Below, piece by piece: positions 14,751 to 23,434 of a stretch of DNA of 42,568 nucleotides; positions within the stretch are counted from its first letter, which is position 1, and every line of letters starts with the position of its first letter. Source of the stretch: Cellvibrionaceae bacterium (lineage in GTDB: Bacteria > Pseudomonadota > Gammaproteobacteria > Pseudomonadales > Cellvibrionaceae); the NCBI GenBank assembly GCA_027012915.1, contig JALUYN010000541.1:1-42568 (forward strand), in the 5' to 3' direction. The notes beneath the pieces are model-generated. The model was given only the letters and a program-made list of their open reading frames with translations, was not told where the DNA came from and made no database searches. The translations under genes were made by a program, and so were the position numbers.

Positions 14751-17036
14751 TTACTGTCTTCCGAAATGACCGCGTTGCTCTGGCGCCATGCGCTCGGCGG
14801 GCAGAATGCGCGGCAGCTCCGAAAGCGGAATAACACCTTGAATAACATGATCCAGAGCGCTGTCGCGCATGGTGATCAAACCTGAATCCAGTGCAGTTTC
14901 TCTAAGCTCAAGAATAGGCTGCTGCTGTGAAATCGCACTGCGAATATCGGTGTTCACCTGCATGTACTCCATGACACCGATGCGACCCTTGGTGCCGCGC
15001 CCATCGCAGTGGGTACAACCAGCACCTTCGAAACAGCGGAAGTTATCAGGTACACCACCGGGGAACAGCTCTTTGAGAATAGCCGGGTCAGGTTCTGCGG
15101 GCTGTCGGCAGGAGGGGCAAATACGCTTGGCCAAACGTTGCGCAATTACCGCCAGCAATTCGCTGGCAATGGAGTTGGGGTGCACATTGAGGTCGTACAG
15201 GCGTTGCAGCGCGTCGGTAGCGTCGTTGCAGTGCAGGGTCGATAGTACTACGTGGCCTGTTTGCGAGGCACGAAGCGCTTCAACGGCAGTTTCGTTGTCT
15301 CGAATTTCCCCGACCAGAATAACGTCCGGATCCTGGCGTACGAACGAGCGCATGGCGTCGGAAAAGTGAAAATCAATCTCAGGGCGTATCTGGGTCTGTT
15401 GAATATTGGGGATCGAGTATTCCACCGGATCTTCCGCGGTGATCACTTTGCGGCGGCCGTCATTGGCCAGCAATTTTAAACCGGCGTAGAGAGTGGTGGA
15501 TTTGCCCGAGCCGGTGGGGCCCACCACCAGAATCAAACCTGCCGGGTTGTCCAGCAACCGCTTGTAACCACTGGCAATCAAAGGCGCGAGCCCAAGGTCA
15601 TCAATGCCCAGGAGGTTCTCGTTTTGAGGCAGTAGCCGGATGACAACACTTTCGCCGTGCAGCGATGGTTGTACCTGTATTCGCAAATCGTAGCTTACCG
15701 CGCCGACCTGCATGCGTGAGCGACCACCTTGAGGCAGACGTTTTTCGGCGATGTTCAGTTCGGAGCGGATCTTGATTACGTTTACCAGTCCGCGAACTTC
15801 CTGAGGTGACAATTGGTAGTGTTCGATGTCCCGCAATTCACCATCAATGCGAAAGCGAATGCGCATGCGTTTGTCGTACTGTTCGATGTGTATGTCACTG
15901 GCCCGCTCACTAACGGCGTCCATTAACAAAGCGTCCAGAAGGGCGATCAGATGCGCTTCCACCTCGGACTTCTTGCTGGTTAACCGTTGCTCTTCGTTTT
16001 CCTGTTCGGCCTTGCTGAAGTTCTTGAGCTGTTTGATTTCCCCTTGCAGGCACAGCTCCAATAATCCCCACAGGCGTCGAAAGTCCAGGGGCGTAATCAG
16101 CACCTTGTCGATTTTCAGATTGGAGTACAGGGGCTGCAGATCTGAGGTGTCCACTTCCGGATCGTAGGTGGCGACCAACATGTTTTTGTCGGTCCGATAT
16201 AGGGGGATCAAATGTAGCAGATCGAGAAAGCTGCGGGAGAAACTGCCGAAGAACTCCGGGTCGGCGATGGGAATCAGCTCGTCCAGAGCGCGAAATTCGA
16301 TCTCGCTTTGCATGGCGAGATTTCGATAGAGATCGATCTCCTCCACATTGACCATCTTGCGCAGCACATCAATCAGTGGCTTGCCTTCTTTGCGAGCACG
16401 CTCCTTGGCTTTTTCCAGAGCGAAATCATCAATCATGCCCAGATCCATCATGATGGAGCCGGTATCGAAGCACTGTTCCAGAGGTCCCAGTTCAACCCTT
16501 TTGAAGCCTTTGTCATCGGCGTGATATTTGACCAACAGAGAGGTGTGAAACTCGTCTTCTTCCACCGCCAGCAGATAGCCTTCGCGCTTGAGCTGGCTTA
16601 GCAGAATCTTGCGCGCAGTAACACCTGGTGATGAGACGATGATCAGATCAAATGGGCTCATCTCCGGGCAACCCAGACTGCCGTCGCGATGCTTCAGCGT
16701 GATATTGTCCAACCCCAGCTTCTTAAAACGCTGTTTTGCCGCCCGGGCCAGGCTGGGGCAGCTCTCGAGAGCCACTACCTTGTCGACCATGCGACTGATC
16801 AGTGCCGTGAAGTAGCCAGACCCCGTGCCAATTTCCAGAACCCGGTAGTTGGGTTTAAGCTCGATGGAGTTGAGAATTTGTTCAACGCGCTTTTGTGGCG
16901 GAATAGAATGACCGTGAACATTGTCGTGGTGACTCAGTTCCACAAATTCCTGGCGGGGAATGGCGTCAATTGCCTGTTGCACGGTCATGGGGCCGTACTT
17001 CCGTACATGCACGGGGTCAGGTGTCTGCAGTGTCAT
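14751..17036 (-). CDS. Fusion: isoaspartate-methyltransferase-like domain + GspE-type secretion ATPase
   Basis: A single 761-residue reading frame. Residues about 35-190 resemble protein-L-isoaspartate O-methyltransferase: SAM motif VLEIGTGSGY (66-75), the acidic VVALES after strand 2, and FDLIIVSSP. About 195-340 look like the N-terminal (MshEN/GspE-N) region. About 355-750 are a complete type II secretion/type IV pilus ATPase: SDIHIE (380-385), Walker A GPTGSGKS (506-513), the Asp-box DPVEY (536-540), Walker B VILVGEIRD (572-580), a His-box with HVVLSTLHCN, and a CPSC...CTHC zinc site (640-677). No other secretion or pilus genes flank it. It may supply the motor to a remote system. No frameshift or stop separates the halves. 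Confidence 0.88.
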   Translation of the reverse strand: MTLQTPDPVHVRKYGPMTVQQAIDAIPRQEFVELSHHDNVHGHSIPPQKRVEQILNSIELKPNYRVLEIGTGSGYFTALISRMVDKVVALESCPSLARAAKQRFKKLGLDNITLKHRDGSLGCPEMSPFDLIIVSSPGVTARKILLSQLKREGYLLAVEEDEFHTSLLVKYHADDKGFKRVELGPLEQCFDTGSIMMDLGMIDDFALEKAKERARKEGKPLIDVLRKMVNVEEIDLYRNLAMQSEIEFRALDELIPIADPEFFGSFSRSFLDLLHLIPLYRTDKNMLVATYDPEVDTSDLQPLYSNLKIDKVLITPLDFRRLWGLLELCLQGEIKQLKNFSKAEQENEEQRLTSKKSEVEAHLIALLDALLMDAVSERASDIHIEQYDKRMRIRFRIDGELRDIEHYQLSPQEVRGLVNVIKIRSELNIAEKRLPQGGRSRMQVGAVSYDLRIQVQPSLHGESVVIRLLPQNENLLGIDDLGLAPLIASGYKRLLDNPAGLILVVGPTGSGKSTTLYAGLKLLANDGRRKVITAEDPVEYSIPNIQQTQIRPEIDFHFSDAMRSFVRQDPDVILVGEIRDNETAVEALRASQTGHVVLSTLHCNDATDALQRLYDLNVHPNSIASELLAVIAQRLAKRICPSCRQPAEPDPAILKELFPGGVPDNFRCFEGAGCTHCDGRGTKGRIGVMEYMQVNTDIRSAISQQQPILELRETALDSGLITMRDSALDHVIQGVIPLSELPRILPAERMAPEQRGHFGRQ

Positions 17037-17172
17037 AGGCTCACAAATTGGCTTCCTGTGTATACTTTAATGTTACTGCTTTTTTCTGAGTATTCGAATC
17101 GCTGTAAGGAACTGGCGGTGTAATTTGGGTCTAAACAGCTGAGCAATTGTTTTAGGTCAAAGAGGCGAGATT

Positions 17173-17976
17173 ATGGGTTTGAAGATCGGCAAATGGGTGA
17201 TTTTGGTGGTGCTCTTTTGCAGCATGCGGGTCGCCGCGGAACCCCTCAATCACCAGGTATGGGACGAGCTATTGCAGAGTCATGTAGTGGTGTTACACAG
17301 CGGGCGCGCTACTCAGGTTGACTATGCGTCACTGGCGCAGGAGCGAGAGCGCTTGTCCGCGTATCTCACACAGCTGGGAGGGGTGTCACAAAATCAATTT
17401 GATAGCTGGCCCAAATCTGAACAGCTTGCTTTTCTGATCAATGCTTATAACGCCTGGACGGTGGAGCTGATACTGCGTCACTACCCCAGTATTGAATCGG
17501 TTCGCGATCTGGGCAGCTGGTTTTCCTCTCCCTGGAAGCAAGAGTTTATTCCCTTGCTGGGGGCGACCCGCAGTCTTGATGATATCGAGCACAATCTGAT
17601 TCGCGGTTCAAACCGCTACAACGAACCGCGCATTCATTTTGCCGTCAACTGCGCCAGTATTGGTTGTCCGGCACTGTTGCCCGAGGCCTACACCGGGACG
17701 GCGCTTGAGATGCAGCTGGATCGCGCAACGCGCTCATTTCTGTCTGACTCGACCCGCAACCGGTTGCGGGGCGATGAGTTACAGGTGTCGAAAATTTTCA
17801 AATGGTACGGTGAGGATTTCGAAAGGCCATGGCAGGGCGCTCATTCTTTGGAAAGCTTCTTAGCTCTCTATCAGCAAGAGCTGAATTTGTCTGAAATCGA
17901 TGTGGCTCGACTGCTTAATGGGGATATCGATATCGAGTTTTTGGATTACGACTGGGGCTTAAATCAAGCGCAATAG
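17173..17976 (+). CDS. Secreted DUF547-domain protein
   Basis: A 267-residue protein with a Sec signal peptide: charged MGLKIGK, a hydrophobic core ILVVLFCS, and a likely cut after RVAA (about residue 22). The rest matches DUF547: FLINAYNAWTVELIL (about 88-102) and the conserved FAVNCASIGCPAL (about 156-168) with two cysteines. Function of DUF547 is not established; the cysteine, histidine and asparagine pattern recalls papain/transglutaminase-like proteins, but I do not claim activity. GAGGCGAG precedes the ATG. It diverges from the GspE fusion with a 136-bp shared upstream region. Confidence 0.85.
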   Translation: MGLKIGKWVILVVLFCSMRVAAEPLNHQVWDELLQSHVVVLHSGRATQVDYASLAQERERLSAYLTQLGGVSQNQFDSWPKSEQLAFLINAYNAWTVELILRHYPSIESVRDLGSWFSSPWKQEFIPLLGATRSLDDIEHNLIRGSNRYNEPRIHFAVNCASIGCPALLPEAYTGTALEMQLDRATRSFLSDSTRNRLRGDELQVSKIFKWYGEDFERPWQGAHSLESFLALYQQELNLSEIDVARLLNGDIDIEFLDYDWGLNQAQ

Positions 17977-17996
17977 ACGCCCGCTGTAAATGGACC

Positions 17997-18019
17997 AAAA
18001 AAGGGGGCGTGGAGCCCCC
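17997..18019 (-). terminator. Rho-independent terminator of the SDR operon
   Basis: On the minus strand, GGGGGC, loop TCCAC, GCCCCC is followed directly by TTTTTT (18002-17997). It lies about 35 bases past the stop of the SDR gene at 18053, and faces the DUF547 gene that ends at 17976. Confidence 0.85.
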
Positions 18020-18052
18020 AAAGTACTTCTGCAAAGAGCTTTTACAAGATCA

Positions 18053-18823
18053 CTATTTGGCAGTATAGCCGCCATCAATCACCAACTCGGAACCGGTCAT
18101 GTAGCGTGATTCGTCGGAGGCCAAAAATACCGCGCCATTGGCAATGTCCACCGGTTGCCCCATTTCACCCAGCGGAATACTCGACAGGATGCGATTGGCA
18201 AACTGCTCGGCTTCAGCCTCGTCCAATTCAGTTAGAGCGTTAGCCACCAATGGGGTCATCACATAGCCCGGGTGGATTGAATTAACGCGAATGTTATAGC
18301 CGTTGTCGGCGCAGTGCAGTGCTGCGGATTTCGTGAATATACGCACACCGCCCTTGCTGGCGTTGTAGGCAGCTGTCATCGGGTCGCCAATAATGCCTTC
18401 AATTGATGAGATATTAATGATAGAACCACCGCTGTCTTTCATGACTTTGATGGCTTCGCGAGTTCCGAGAAATACCGCGTCGAGATTGACGCTCTGAGTC
18501 TTTTGCCAGTCTTCCAGAGAGGTCTCTTCAACTGAGCCAGGTATGGCGATTCCGGCGTTGTTGACCACTATGTTCAGGCCATTAAAGGCGCCTAGGGTTT
18601 CGGTGATAACTGCCTGCCAACGGGCTTCATCAGTGACGTCCTGATGCAGGGCGAGAGCCTTGCCACCTTGGTTGGCAATGGCGGTGGCGACGTCGTTGGC
18701 GGCGGCTTCGTTGATATCGGTTACCACTATAGCGGCGCCTTCCTCGGCGAAACGCTGGCAGATAGCCTCTCCCAGGCCCGAACCACCGCCGGTAACCAGG
18801 GCCACTTTGTCTTTGAGTCTCAT
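18053..18823 (-). CDS. Short-chain dehydrogenase/reductase (SDR), distal gene of the pair
   Basis: NAD(P)-dependent oxidoreductase of 256 residues, classical SDR. The cofactor motif is TGGGSGLG (about 11-18), followed by NNAG. The catalytic Ser is in INISS and the Tyr-Lys pair in YNASKGG. VTDIN places an Asp after strand 2, which favours NAD(H). It resembles 3-hydroxyacyl/hydroxysteroid dehydrogenases, but the substrate is not evident. GAGGA precedes the ATG. It follows a second SDR by 36 bases and ends at a strong terminator, so the two form an operon opposite an AraC-type regulator. Confidence 0.9.
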   Translation of the reverse strand: MRLKDKVALVTGGGSGLGEAICQRFAEEGAAIVVTDINEAAANDVATAIANQGGKALALHQDVTDEARWQAVITETLGAFNGLNIVVNNAGIAIPGSVEETSLEDWQKTQSVNLDAVFLGTREAIKVMKDSGGSIINISSIEGIIGDPMTAAYNASKGGVRIFTKSAALHCADNGYNIRVNSIHPGYVMTPLVANALTELDEAEAEQFANRILSSIPLGEMGQPVDIANGAVFLASDESRYMTGSELVIDGGYTAK

Positions 18824-18859
18824 CTTATTGTCCTCTTTTATTGTCGTTATGGGTTGATC

Positions 18860-19648
18860 TTAGGCGCTGGCACCGCCATCCACCACAAATTCGGAACCGG
18901 TGCAGTAGCTGCTGGCGTCGGATGCCAGGAAGCGCACCAGGCTGGCTACTTCCTCAACTTGTCCTTCACGACCCAGTGGCGTCAATTCAGCGACCTGAGC
19001 CTGGGCCTCTTCAATACTGTTGGCCATGCCGCAGGCGACAAAGTCGTCATAGACTTGAGATCCCATCGCAGTGGCAATAACGCCGGGGTGGACGGAGTTC
19101 ACGCGTATCCCCAGCCCCATCCGGGCAAACTCAATCGCGGAGTGCTTGGAATACAGGCGCACCGCTCCTTTGGAGGCGCCATAGGCTGAGTGCCCGGGCA
19201 GTCCTTTGATACCTGCCACAGACGACAGATTGATGATGGAGCTGCCTGGTTGCATCACTCTGGCGGCTGCTTGGGTGCCCATATAGATGGAGTCGACGTT
19301 CACCTCCTGAACTCGTCGCACCTCTTCCAGGGTGTTGTTGATCACCAGACCGCCTACATAGATCCCTGCGTTATTGACCAGAATATCCAGGGCGCCAAAG
19401 CGCTTCGTACACAGCTCTACAATCTCAGACCATCGCGCTTGATTGGTGACGTTTTGTTCGGCGCAGGCCACTGTATAACCCTTGGCATTGAGCTCCTCGG
19501 TGGTGGCGCTTACCGCGTCCAGATTCATGTCGGTAAGCAGTACTTTGGCACCACCACTGGCCAGAATTTCAGCACAGGCGCGGCCGATGCCAACGGCGGC
19601 TCCTGTGACCAGGGCTACCTTGTTTTCCACACTCGCAAAATTATCCAT
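18860..19648 (-). CDS. Short-chain dehydrogenase/reductase (SDR), first gene of the pair
   Basis: A 262-residue classical SDR with TGAAVGIG (about 16-23), NNAGIYVGG, the catalytic Ser in INLSS, and YGASKGA. LLTDMN carries Asp after strand 2, so NAD(H) is likely. The two SDRs share the fold but are clearly different enzymes, perhaps acting on successive or stereoisomeric alcohols. The leader is GA-rich (CAGAGAGAGACC before the ATG) and carries the same AGACAACAAAAAA as the HD gene at 13528. Control by the divergent AraC-type protein is likely from the context. Confidence 0.9.
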   Translation of the reverse strand: MDNFASVENKVALVTGAAVGIGRACAEILASGGAKVLLTDMNLDAVSATTEELNAKGYTVACAEQNVTNQARWSEIVELCTKRFGALDILVNNAGIYVGGLVINNTLEEVRRVQEVNVDSIYMGTQAAARVMQPGSSIINLSSVAGIKGLPGHSAYGASKGAVRLYSKHSAIEFARMGLGIRVNSVHPGVIATAMGSQVYDDFVACGMANSIEEAQAQVAELTPLGREGQVEEVASLVRFLASDASSYCTGSEFVVDGGASA

Positions 19649-19764
19649 AGGTCTCTCTCTGTTTTTTGTTGTCTGAGTCGCAGTCAGAGCTCTTTAAGTT
19701 TCTGTAGTTGTCTTTGTGTCGCTCGCGAACTGTCGATAGTTTGTGCAATTGAATGGCGGGTTTT

Positions 19765-19801
19765 AAGGTCATATACTGCCTTGCGAAGGTCATATATTGC
19801 C
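19765..19801. promoter_or_regulatory. 21-bp-period direct repeat, likely AraC-type binding site
   Basis: AAGGTCATATACTGCC (19765-19780) recurs as AAGGTCATATATTGCC (19786-19801), 15 of 16 bases identical, starts 21 bp apart. Two same-orientation half-sites two helical turns apart are the usual architecture for AraC-family dimers. The site lies 24 bases before the regulator's start and upstream of the divergent SDR operon. Confidence 0.75.
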
Positions 19802-19824
19802 ATTTCGCTGTAAGGAAAAGACTT

Positions 19825-20838
19825 GTGCAGGAAACAGAACCGTCACTGATCCCGGTGATCTATGCGCGTTTAATCAGTCATGCTGCGGCGCGAACGCCTC
19901 AAGAGGTGCGAAGGGTATTGGAGGGAACCGGCATTGATGAGTCCAGTGGCGGTCATCAGAGCCGGGGCATGAGCATCTTTCAATATCAGAGGTTATTGCA
20001 GAATGCTCGTGCAGTTTCTGGTGACACTGCGATTGCCCTGCGCGCAGGTATGAATGTGCCGCTGACGACTCATGGTGATCTGGGCATCGCGATTAGCACG
20101 GCAGCTACTTATCGCGCAGCTCTGGACGTCTTTGCCGACTACACCAAAGTACGCAATCCCTATGGGGGAACCCGAATTATTCAATGTGGTGATCAGGTAG
20201 AGCTGGTCGTTGAAATGGACACCATTCTCGGGGATGAGCGGGATATGGCGCTGGATCTGGTGTTTGCCGTTTTTTGCTCTGGTCCCATGCTGGAGACAAT
20301 GCCAATGTTGGCCAGCCCTCTGTTAAAAATCTCCCGGCCGCGGCCCGATAACAGCCATGTTTACAGCGAGCTTTTAAGGTGCGAGATACGTTGGGATCAA
20401 GCGGAAGACGCTTTTGTGTTCAGTTCTACGGACCTGGATCAGCCCTTGCGAGGATCCAACCCCGAGGAGTTTCAGAAGGCCCTGCGGCGCTTGCGCAGTT
20501 TCTATTCTCAGATGTCTCGCTCAGAAACCTGTTCCGAGGCGGTGAACCGCGTATTTGCCCAGCAGGCGGGGCGTATTTGCACTATCGCGACGGTGACTGA
20601 CGAATTGCACTTTTCACCGAGAACTCTCAATCGCAAGCTCAAGCAGGAGGGGACTTCGTTTCAGGCGCTATTGGATCAATGGTTGTCGCAGCAGGCGCTG
20701 CAGTATTTGCGCGACGGGCAGCTGTCCATAGAAGCTACCGCCGCGTTAATGGGCTATGGTGACGAGGCGAATTTTCGGCGCGCCTTTAAGCGCTGGTATG
20801 GTTTGCCACCAAGCCACTATTTGGCAGACTATCCCTAA
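19825..20838 (+). CDS. AraC/OruR-type transcriptional regulator
   Basis: A 337-residue regulator. The N-terminal two thirds resemble the arabinose-binding-like domain of OruR/ArgR-type AraC proteins (LGIAISTAATYRAALDVFADY). The C-terminal ~100 residues hold two helix-turn-helices: VTDELHFSPRTLNRKLKQEG, then IEATAALMGYGDEANFRRAF with the typical KRWYGLPPSHY ending. I start at the GTG at 19825, preceded by TAAGGA at good spacing. A longer reading to 19753 would run through the direct-repeat operator and has no ribosome site. Divergent from two SDR genes, which it probably controls; the inducer is unknown. Confidence 0.88.
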   Translation: MQETEPSLIPVIYARLISHAAARTPQEVRRVLEGTGIDESSGGHQSRGMSIFQYQRLLQNARAVSGDTAIALRAGMNVPLTTHGDLGIAISTAATYRAALDVFADYTKVRNPYGGTRIIQCGDQVELVVEMDTILGDERDMALDLVFAVFCSGPMLETMPMLASPLLKISRPRPDNSHVYSELLRCEIRWDQAEDAFVFSSTDLDQPLRGSNPEEFQKALRRLRSFYSQMSRSETCSEAVNRVFAQQAGRICTIATVTDELHFSPRTLNRKLKQEGTSFQALLDQWLSQQALQYLRDGQLSIEATAALMGYGDEANFRRAFKRWYGLPPSHYLADYP

Positions 20839-20847
20839 TAGCTGGGC

Positions 20848-21732
20848 CTAGAATTCCTTTTTGTCACCCACGCGCATCAAGCCTTCTTGGATGGTAGATG
20901 CGACGAGGCGACCGTCTTGGGTGTAGATGCTGCCGCGGTTCAAGCCACGAGCCTGGGATGAGCGGGGGCTGTCCATGTGATACAGCAGCCATTCATCGGC
21001 TCGGAAGTCATCGTGAAACCACATGGCGTGATCGAGACTGGCGCCTTGCAGGTGATGGGAGGTGAAACTCGCGGGATGGGCTCGCAATGCTGTACCCATC
21101 AGGGACATATCGCATATATAAGAAAGCAGCACTCTATGCACTGCGGGATTATCCGGTAACTCGCCATCTACTTTGAACCAAATGTCCTGACGTGGCTCGC
21201 CTGCTTCGGGGTTTAACAGGTCACGGCGATCACAATGACGAATGTCGAACGCCTGAGCGAAGTGCGGTGCATGCCCGTCTGTGGCTTCAGGGTGCAGTTG
21301 ATGCATGCGCAGCCAATAGTCTTTATCGTTCTCCAGTGTTTCCGGGGCGGCAACGTCGGGCATATCGAATTGATGTTCGAGTCCTGATTCTGGTACCTGA
21401 AAGGAAATGGAGGTGTTGAAAATGGCTTTGTCGTTTTGTTTTGCAACCACGCGGCGCGTGGTAAAGCCTTTGCCATCGCGAATGGGATCTACTTCAAACT
21501 GAATCGGCAATGAAGGATTGCCTGGGCGCAGAAAATAGGCGTGTAGAGAATGCACCACTCGGTCTCCTGGAACCGTTTGACTGGCAGCAGAGAGAGATTG
21601 AGCCATTACTTGACCGCCGAAGATTCTTGGGAAACCGCCGGGAGGCGTTGTGCCCTCGAAACGATACTCATCAGTTTGTTTCAGTTTCAAATAGGTGAGC
21701 AGATCGCTCACTTCAAAAAAATGAAGGCTCAT
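20848..21732 (-). CDS. tesB: Acyl-CoA thioesterase II
   Basis: Hydrolyses medium- and long-chain acyl-CoA to free acid and CoA. The 294-residue protein is a double hot-dog TesB: PPGGFPRIFGGQVMAQSL near the N-terminus and SLHAYFLRPG. The catalytic triad is readable as Asp in YICDMSLMG, Ser/Thr near SLDHAMWFHDDF, and Gln in STIQEGLMR. GAGAGATAG lies before the ATG. It ends 10 bases from the convergent AraC-type gene with no terminator between. It may relieve CoA trapping when the acyl-CoA operon of this region is active. Confidence 0.93.
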   Translation of the reverse strand: MSLHFFEVSDLLTYLKLKQTDEYRFEGTTPPGGFPRIFGGQVMAQSLSAASQTVPGDRVVHSLHAYFLRPGNPSLPIQFEVDPIRDGKGFTTRRVVAKQNDKAIFNTSISFQVPESGLEHQFDMPDVAAPETLENDKDYWLRMHQLHPEATDGHAPHFAQAFDIRHCDRRDLLNPEAGEPRQDIWFKVDGELPDNPAVHRVLLSYICDMSLMGTALRAHPASFTSHHLQGASLDHAMWFHDDFRADEWLLYHMDSPRSSQARGLNRGSIYTQDGRLVASTIQEGLMRVGDKKEF

Positions 21733-21853
21733 ACTATCTCTCTGTTTTCTGTCTCTTCTCTGTAGCGCGACATTAAAACAGAGTCTTGCTATGGAATCAT
21801 TGACGAAATGAGTACGATCTTCAGTTAATCATTGGCACCATAGGTACTTGAAA

Positions 21854-22621
21854 TTAGCGTAACTGGTATTTCTTGAGCAGTGGTGAGTCTTTATTCTGCC
21901 GCTCTAGATTCAACTCGCGCCAGAGTTGCTGGGCAAGCTCGGTGTTTTGACGATAAAAATCTTTGGAGAAAGCCAGATGCCATTCGCTGGTATAAAACAC
22001 CGGAGTCAGGGTTCTAAGTTGTTGTTCCAGCCCCATGATGCGCGCAGTGGTCCAGCCTATTTGCTCCTCCACGACATAGCCATTGAGTCGATTGCGAGCG
22101 GTCATTAGCAGGCCTTTCTTTAGAGGAATATGGTACTCGGGAAGGGCATCTAAGGCTTTTAGTTTATCGGTGACAACAAAACCGAGGGGGGCGGATACGC
22201 CGTGAGTCAGACCAGTAAAGTTCTCTCCATTCCAGCGCACGGCGGAATAGCTGCCGGTGAAGATCAAATACTGTGCCGGCCAAAGCATTACTTCTTCCTC
22301 CCGTGGGAATTCAGCCCAGGTTTGGCGCTGTGGTGTTTTTATTATCGCAAACAGGCCGTTATGCTGGTTTATCTTTACCTGCTTCATGCATCGTTTCCAG
22401 GGCAGTCGCGTGTATTCCACTCGCAGGTTCAAACGTGCGGCAGCGGTGTTGATCAACTCGACTAGAAAACCGGGCTTTCCCTGTTCTATGTGTGAACCAT
22501 CGTAGATGTGGGGGGCGTAGGGGTTCTCGTCCTGGCACAGTTTAAGAGAGGAGGTTGCGGTAGCGACTTCGATCCAGCAAAGGCAGTAGAGGGTCAATCC
22601 TCGAAGAAAAATAAGACGCAT
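21854..22621 (-). CDS. Periplasmic solute-binding-like protein (SBP family 3), orphan
   Basis: A 255-residue protein with a signal peptide (hydrophobic LIFLRGLTLYCLCW; probable cut after VATA, about residue 22). The mature part resembles SBP_bac_3 proteins: ENPYAPHIYDG, FLVELINTAAARLNLRVEYT, then a C-terminal lobe ending in LWRELNLERQ. No ABC permease or ATPase genes are adjacent and there is no cyclase or kinase domain. It is an orphan that may feed a distant transporter or act as a sensor. Function is not determined. Confidence 0.75.
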   Translation of the reverse strand: MRLIFLRGLTLYCLCWIEVATATSSLKLCQDENPYAPHIYDGSHIEQGKPGFLVELINTAAARLNLRVEYTRLPWKRCMKQVKINQHNGLFAIIKTPQRQTWAEFPREEEVMLWPAQYLIFTGSYSAVRWNGENFTGLTHGVSAPLGFVVTDKLKALDALPEYHIPLKKGLLMTARNRLNGYVVEEQIGWTTARIMGLEQQLRTLTPVFYTSEWHLAFSKDFYRQNTELAQQLWRELNLERQNKDSPLLKKYQLR

Positions 22622-22690
22622 ACGTGTGCCAGACGACCCCGTGTTTAGTTTATATCTAACAGTGTATGCGTTTTTCGGGGAATTGCAGGT

Positions 22691-23434
22691 TCAGTGTCTG
22701 TCCCACTGCAATTGCAGATCGTTCAGTGCCTGTTTCAGATAGGCCAATGCCGGTTTGGCTTGTTGCTCCGGGCCTTTTACTCCCAGTTCAATTCTCAGCA
22801 CATCGCCAATAATGGGAAGACTGAAGGCTTTTACTTCAGGGTAGTCGCGCATTATCGTTTCCATGGCAGGAATAACCTGGCTTTCATTGGCGCTGTGGAC
22901 CAGCAGTGAATACTCGCGGTACTGGTGCTCTCCCAAATCGGGATAATGGGTGTCCAGCACCCACTCAATCATGGGCCAGGCCATTTGCGGAAAACCGGGT
23001 ACAAAGTAATGCTTTTCAAGGGCGAAGCCGGGAATACCGTTGAAGGGATTGGGTACCAGTTCTGAGCCAGCGGGAAATTCAATCAGACGGTAGCCCTCGG
23101 GTGTCAATGTGCGGCCAGTCTCTTGAGCACGTTGTTCCAGAATCTCTTTTCCCTCGGGGTGGCGCTCCATCTCTATGCCTCGGGCTCTGGCCACGGCTTC
23201 TCGGGTCAGGTCGTCTGGAGTGGCACCGATACCGCCGGTACTGAAGACCAGATCGCCGCGGGCGAAACTGTCGCGGTAGCAATGTTCCAGATCGTCCGGG
23301 TCGTCACCGAGGATTCTCACCCAGTCGAGGCTCAGGGATCGCTGCTTCAGGATCTCGACAATTTTGGGAAGGTGTTTGTCGGTGCGTCTGCCCGACAAAA
23401 TTTCATCGCCGACGATGATTAGGCCAATCTTCAT
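22691..23434 (-). CDS. CinA-type MoCF (molybdopterin-binding-like) domain protein
   Basis: A 247-residue protein that starts MKIGLIIVGDEILSGRRTDK, with FSTGGIGATPDDLT at about 66-79, the signatures of the MoeA/MogA-like domain found at the N-terminus of CinA. CinA itself is about 400 residues with a C-terminal nicotinamide-deamidase domain, which is absent here. The stand-alone MoCF form is common and its reaction is not settled; related proteins are ADP-ribose pyrophosphatases. The ATG at 23434 follows AAAGAGAGAG; a longer reading to 23464 has no ribosome site. Confidence 0.85.
   Translation of the reverse strand: MKIGLIIVGDEILSGRRTDKHLPKIVEILKQRSLSLDWVRILGDDPDDLEHCYRDSFARGDLVFSTGGIGATPDDLTREAVARARGIEMERHPEGKEILEQRAQETGRTLTPEGYRLIEFPAGSELVPNPFNGIPGFALEKHYFVPGFPQMAWPMIEWVLDTHYPDLGEHQYREYSLLVHSANESQVIPAMETIMRDYPEVKAFSLPIIGDVLRIELGVKGPEQQAKPALAYLKQALNDLQLQWDRH

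Noticed and set aside
14751..17036. Assembly joining of two neighbouring genes (pcm and gspE) by mistake
   Set aside because: The frame is continuous with a plausible MshEN-like linker of over 100 residues and even codon usage, so a genuine fusion is more likely; read data should still confirm it.
19753..19824. N-terminal extension of the AraC-type regulator
   Set aside because: It encodes a repeated KVIYC-like peptide only because of the 21-bp DNA repeat; the TAAGGA-GTG at 19825 is the better start.
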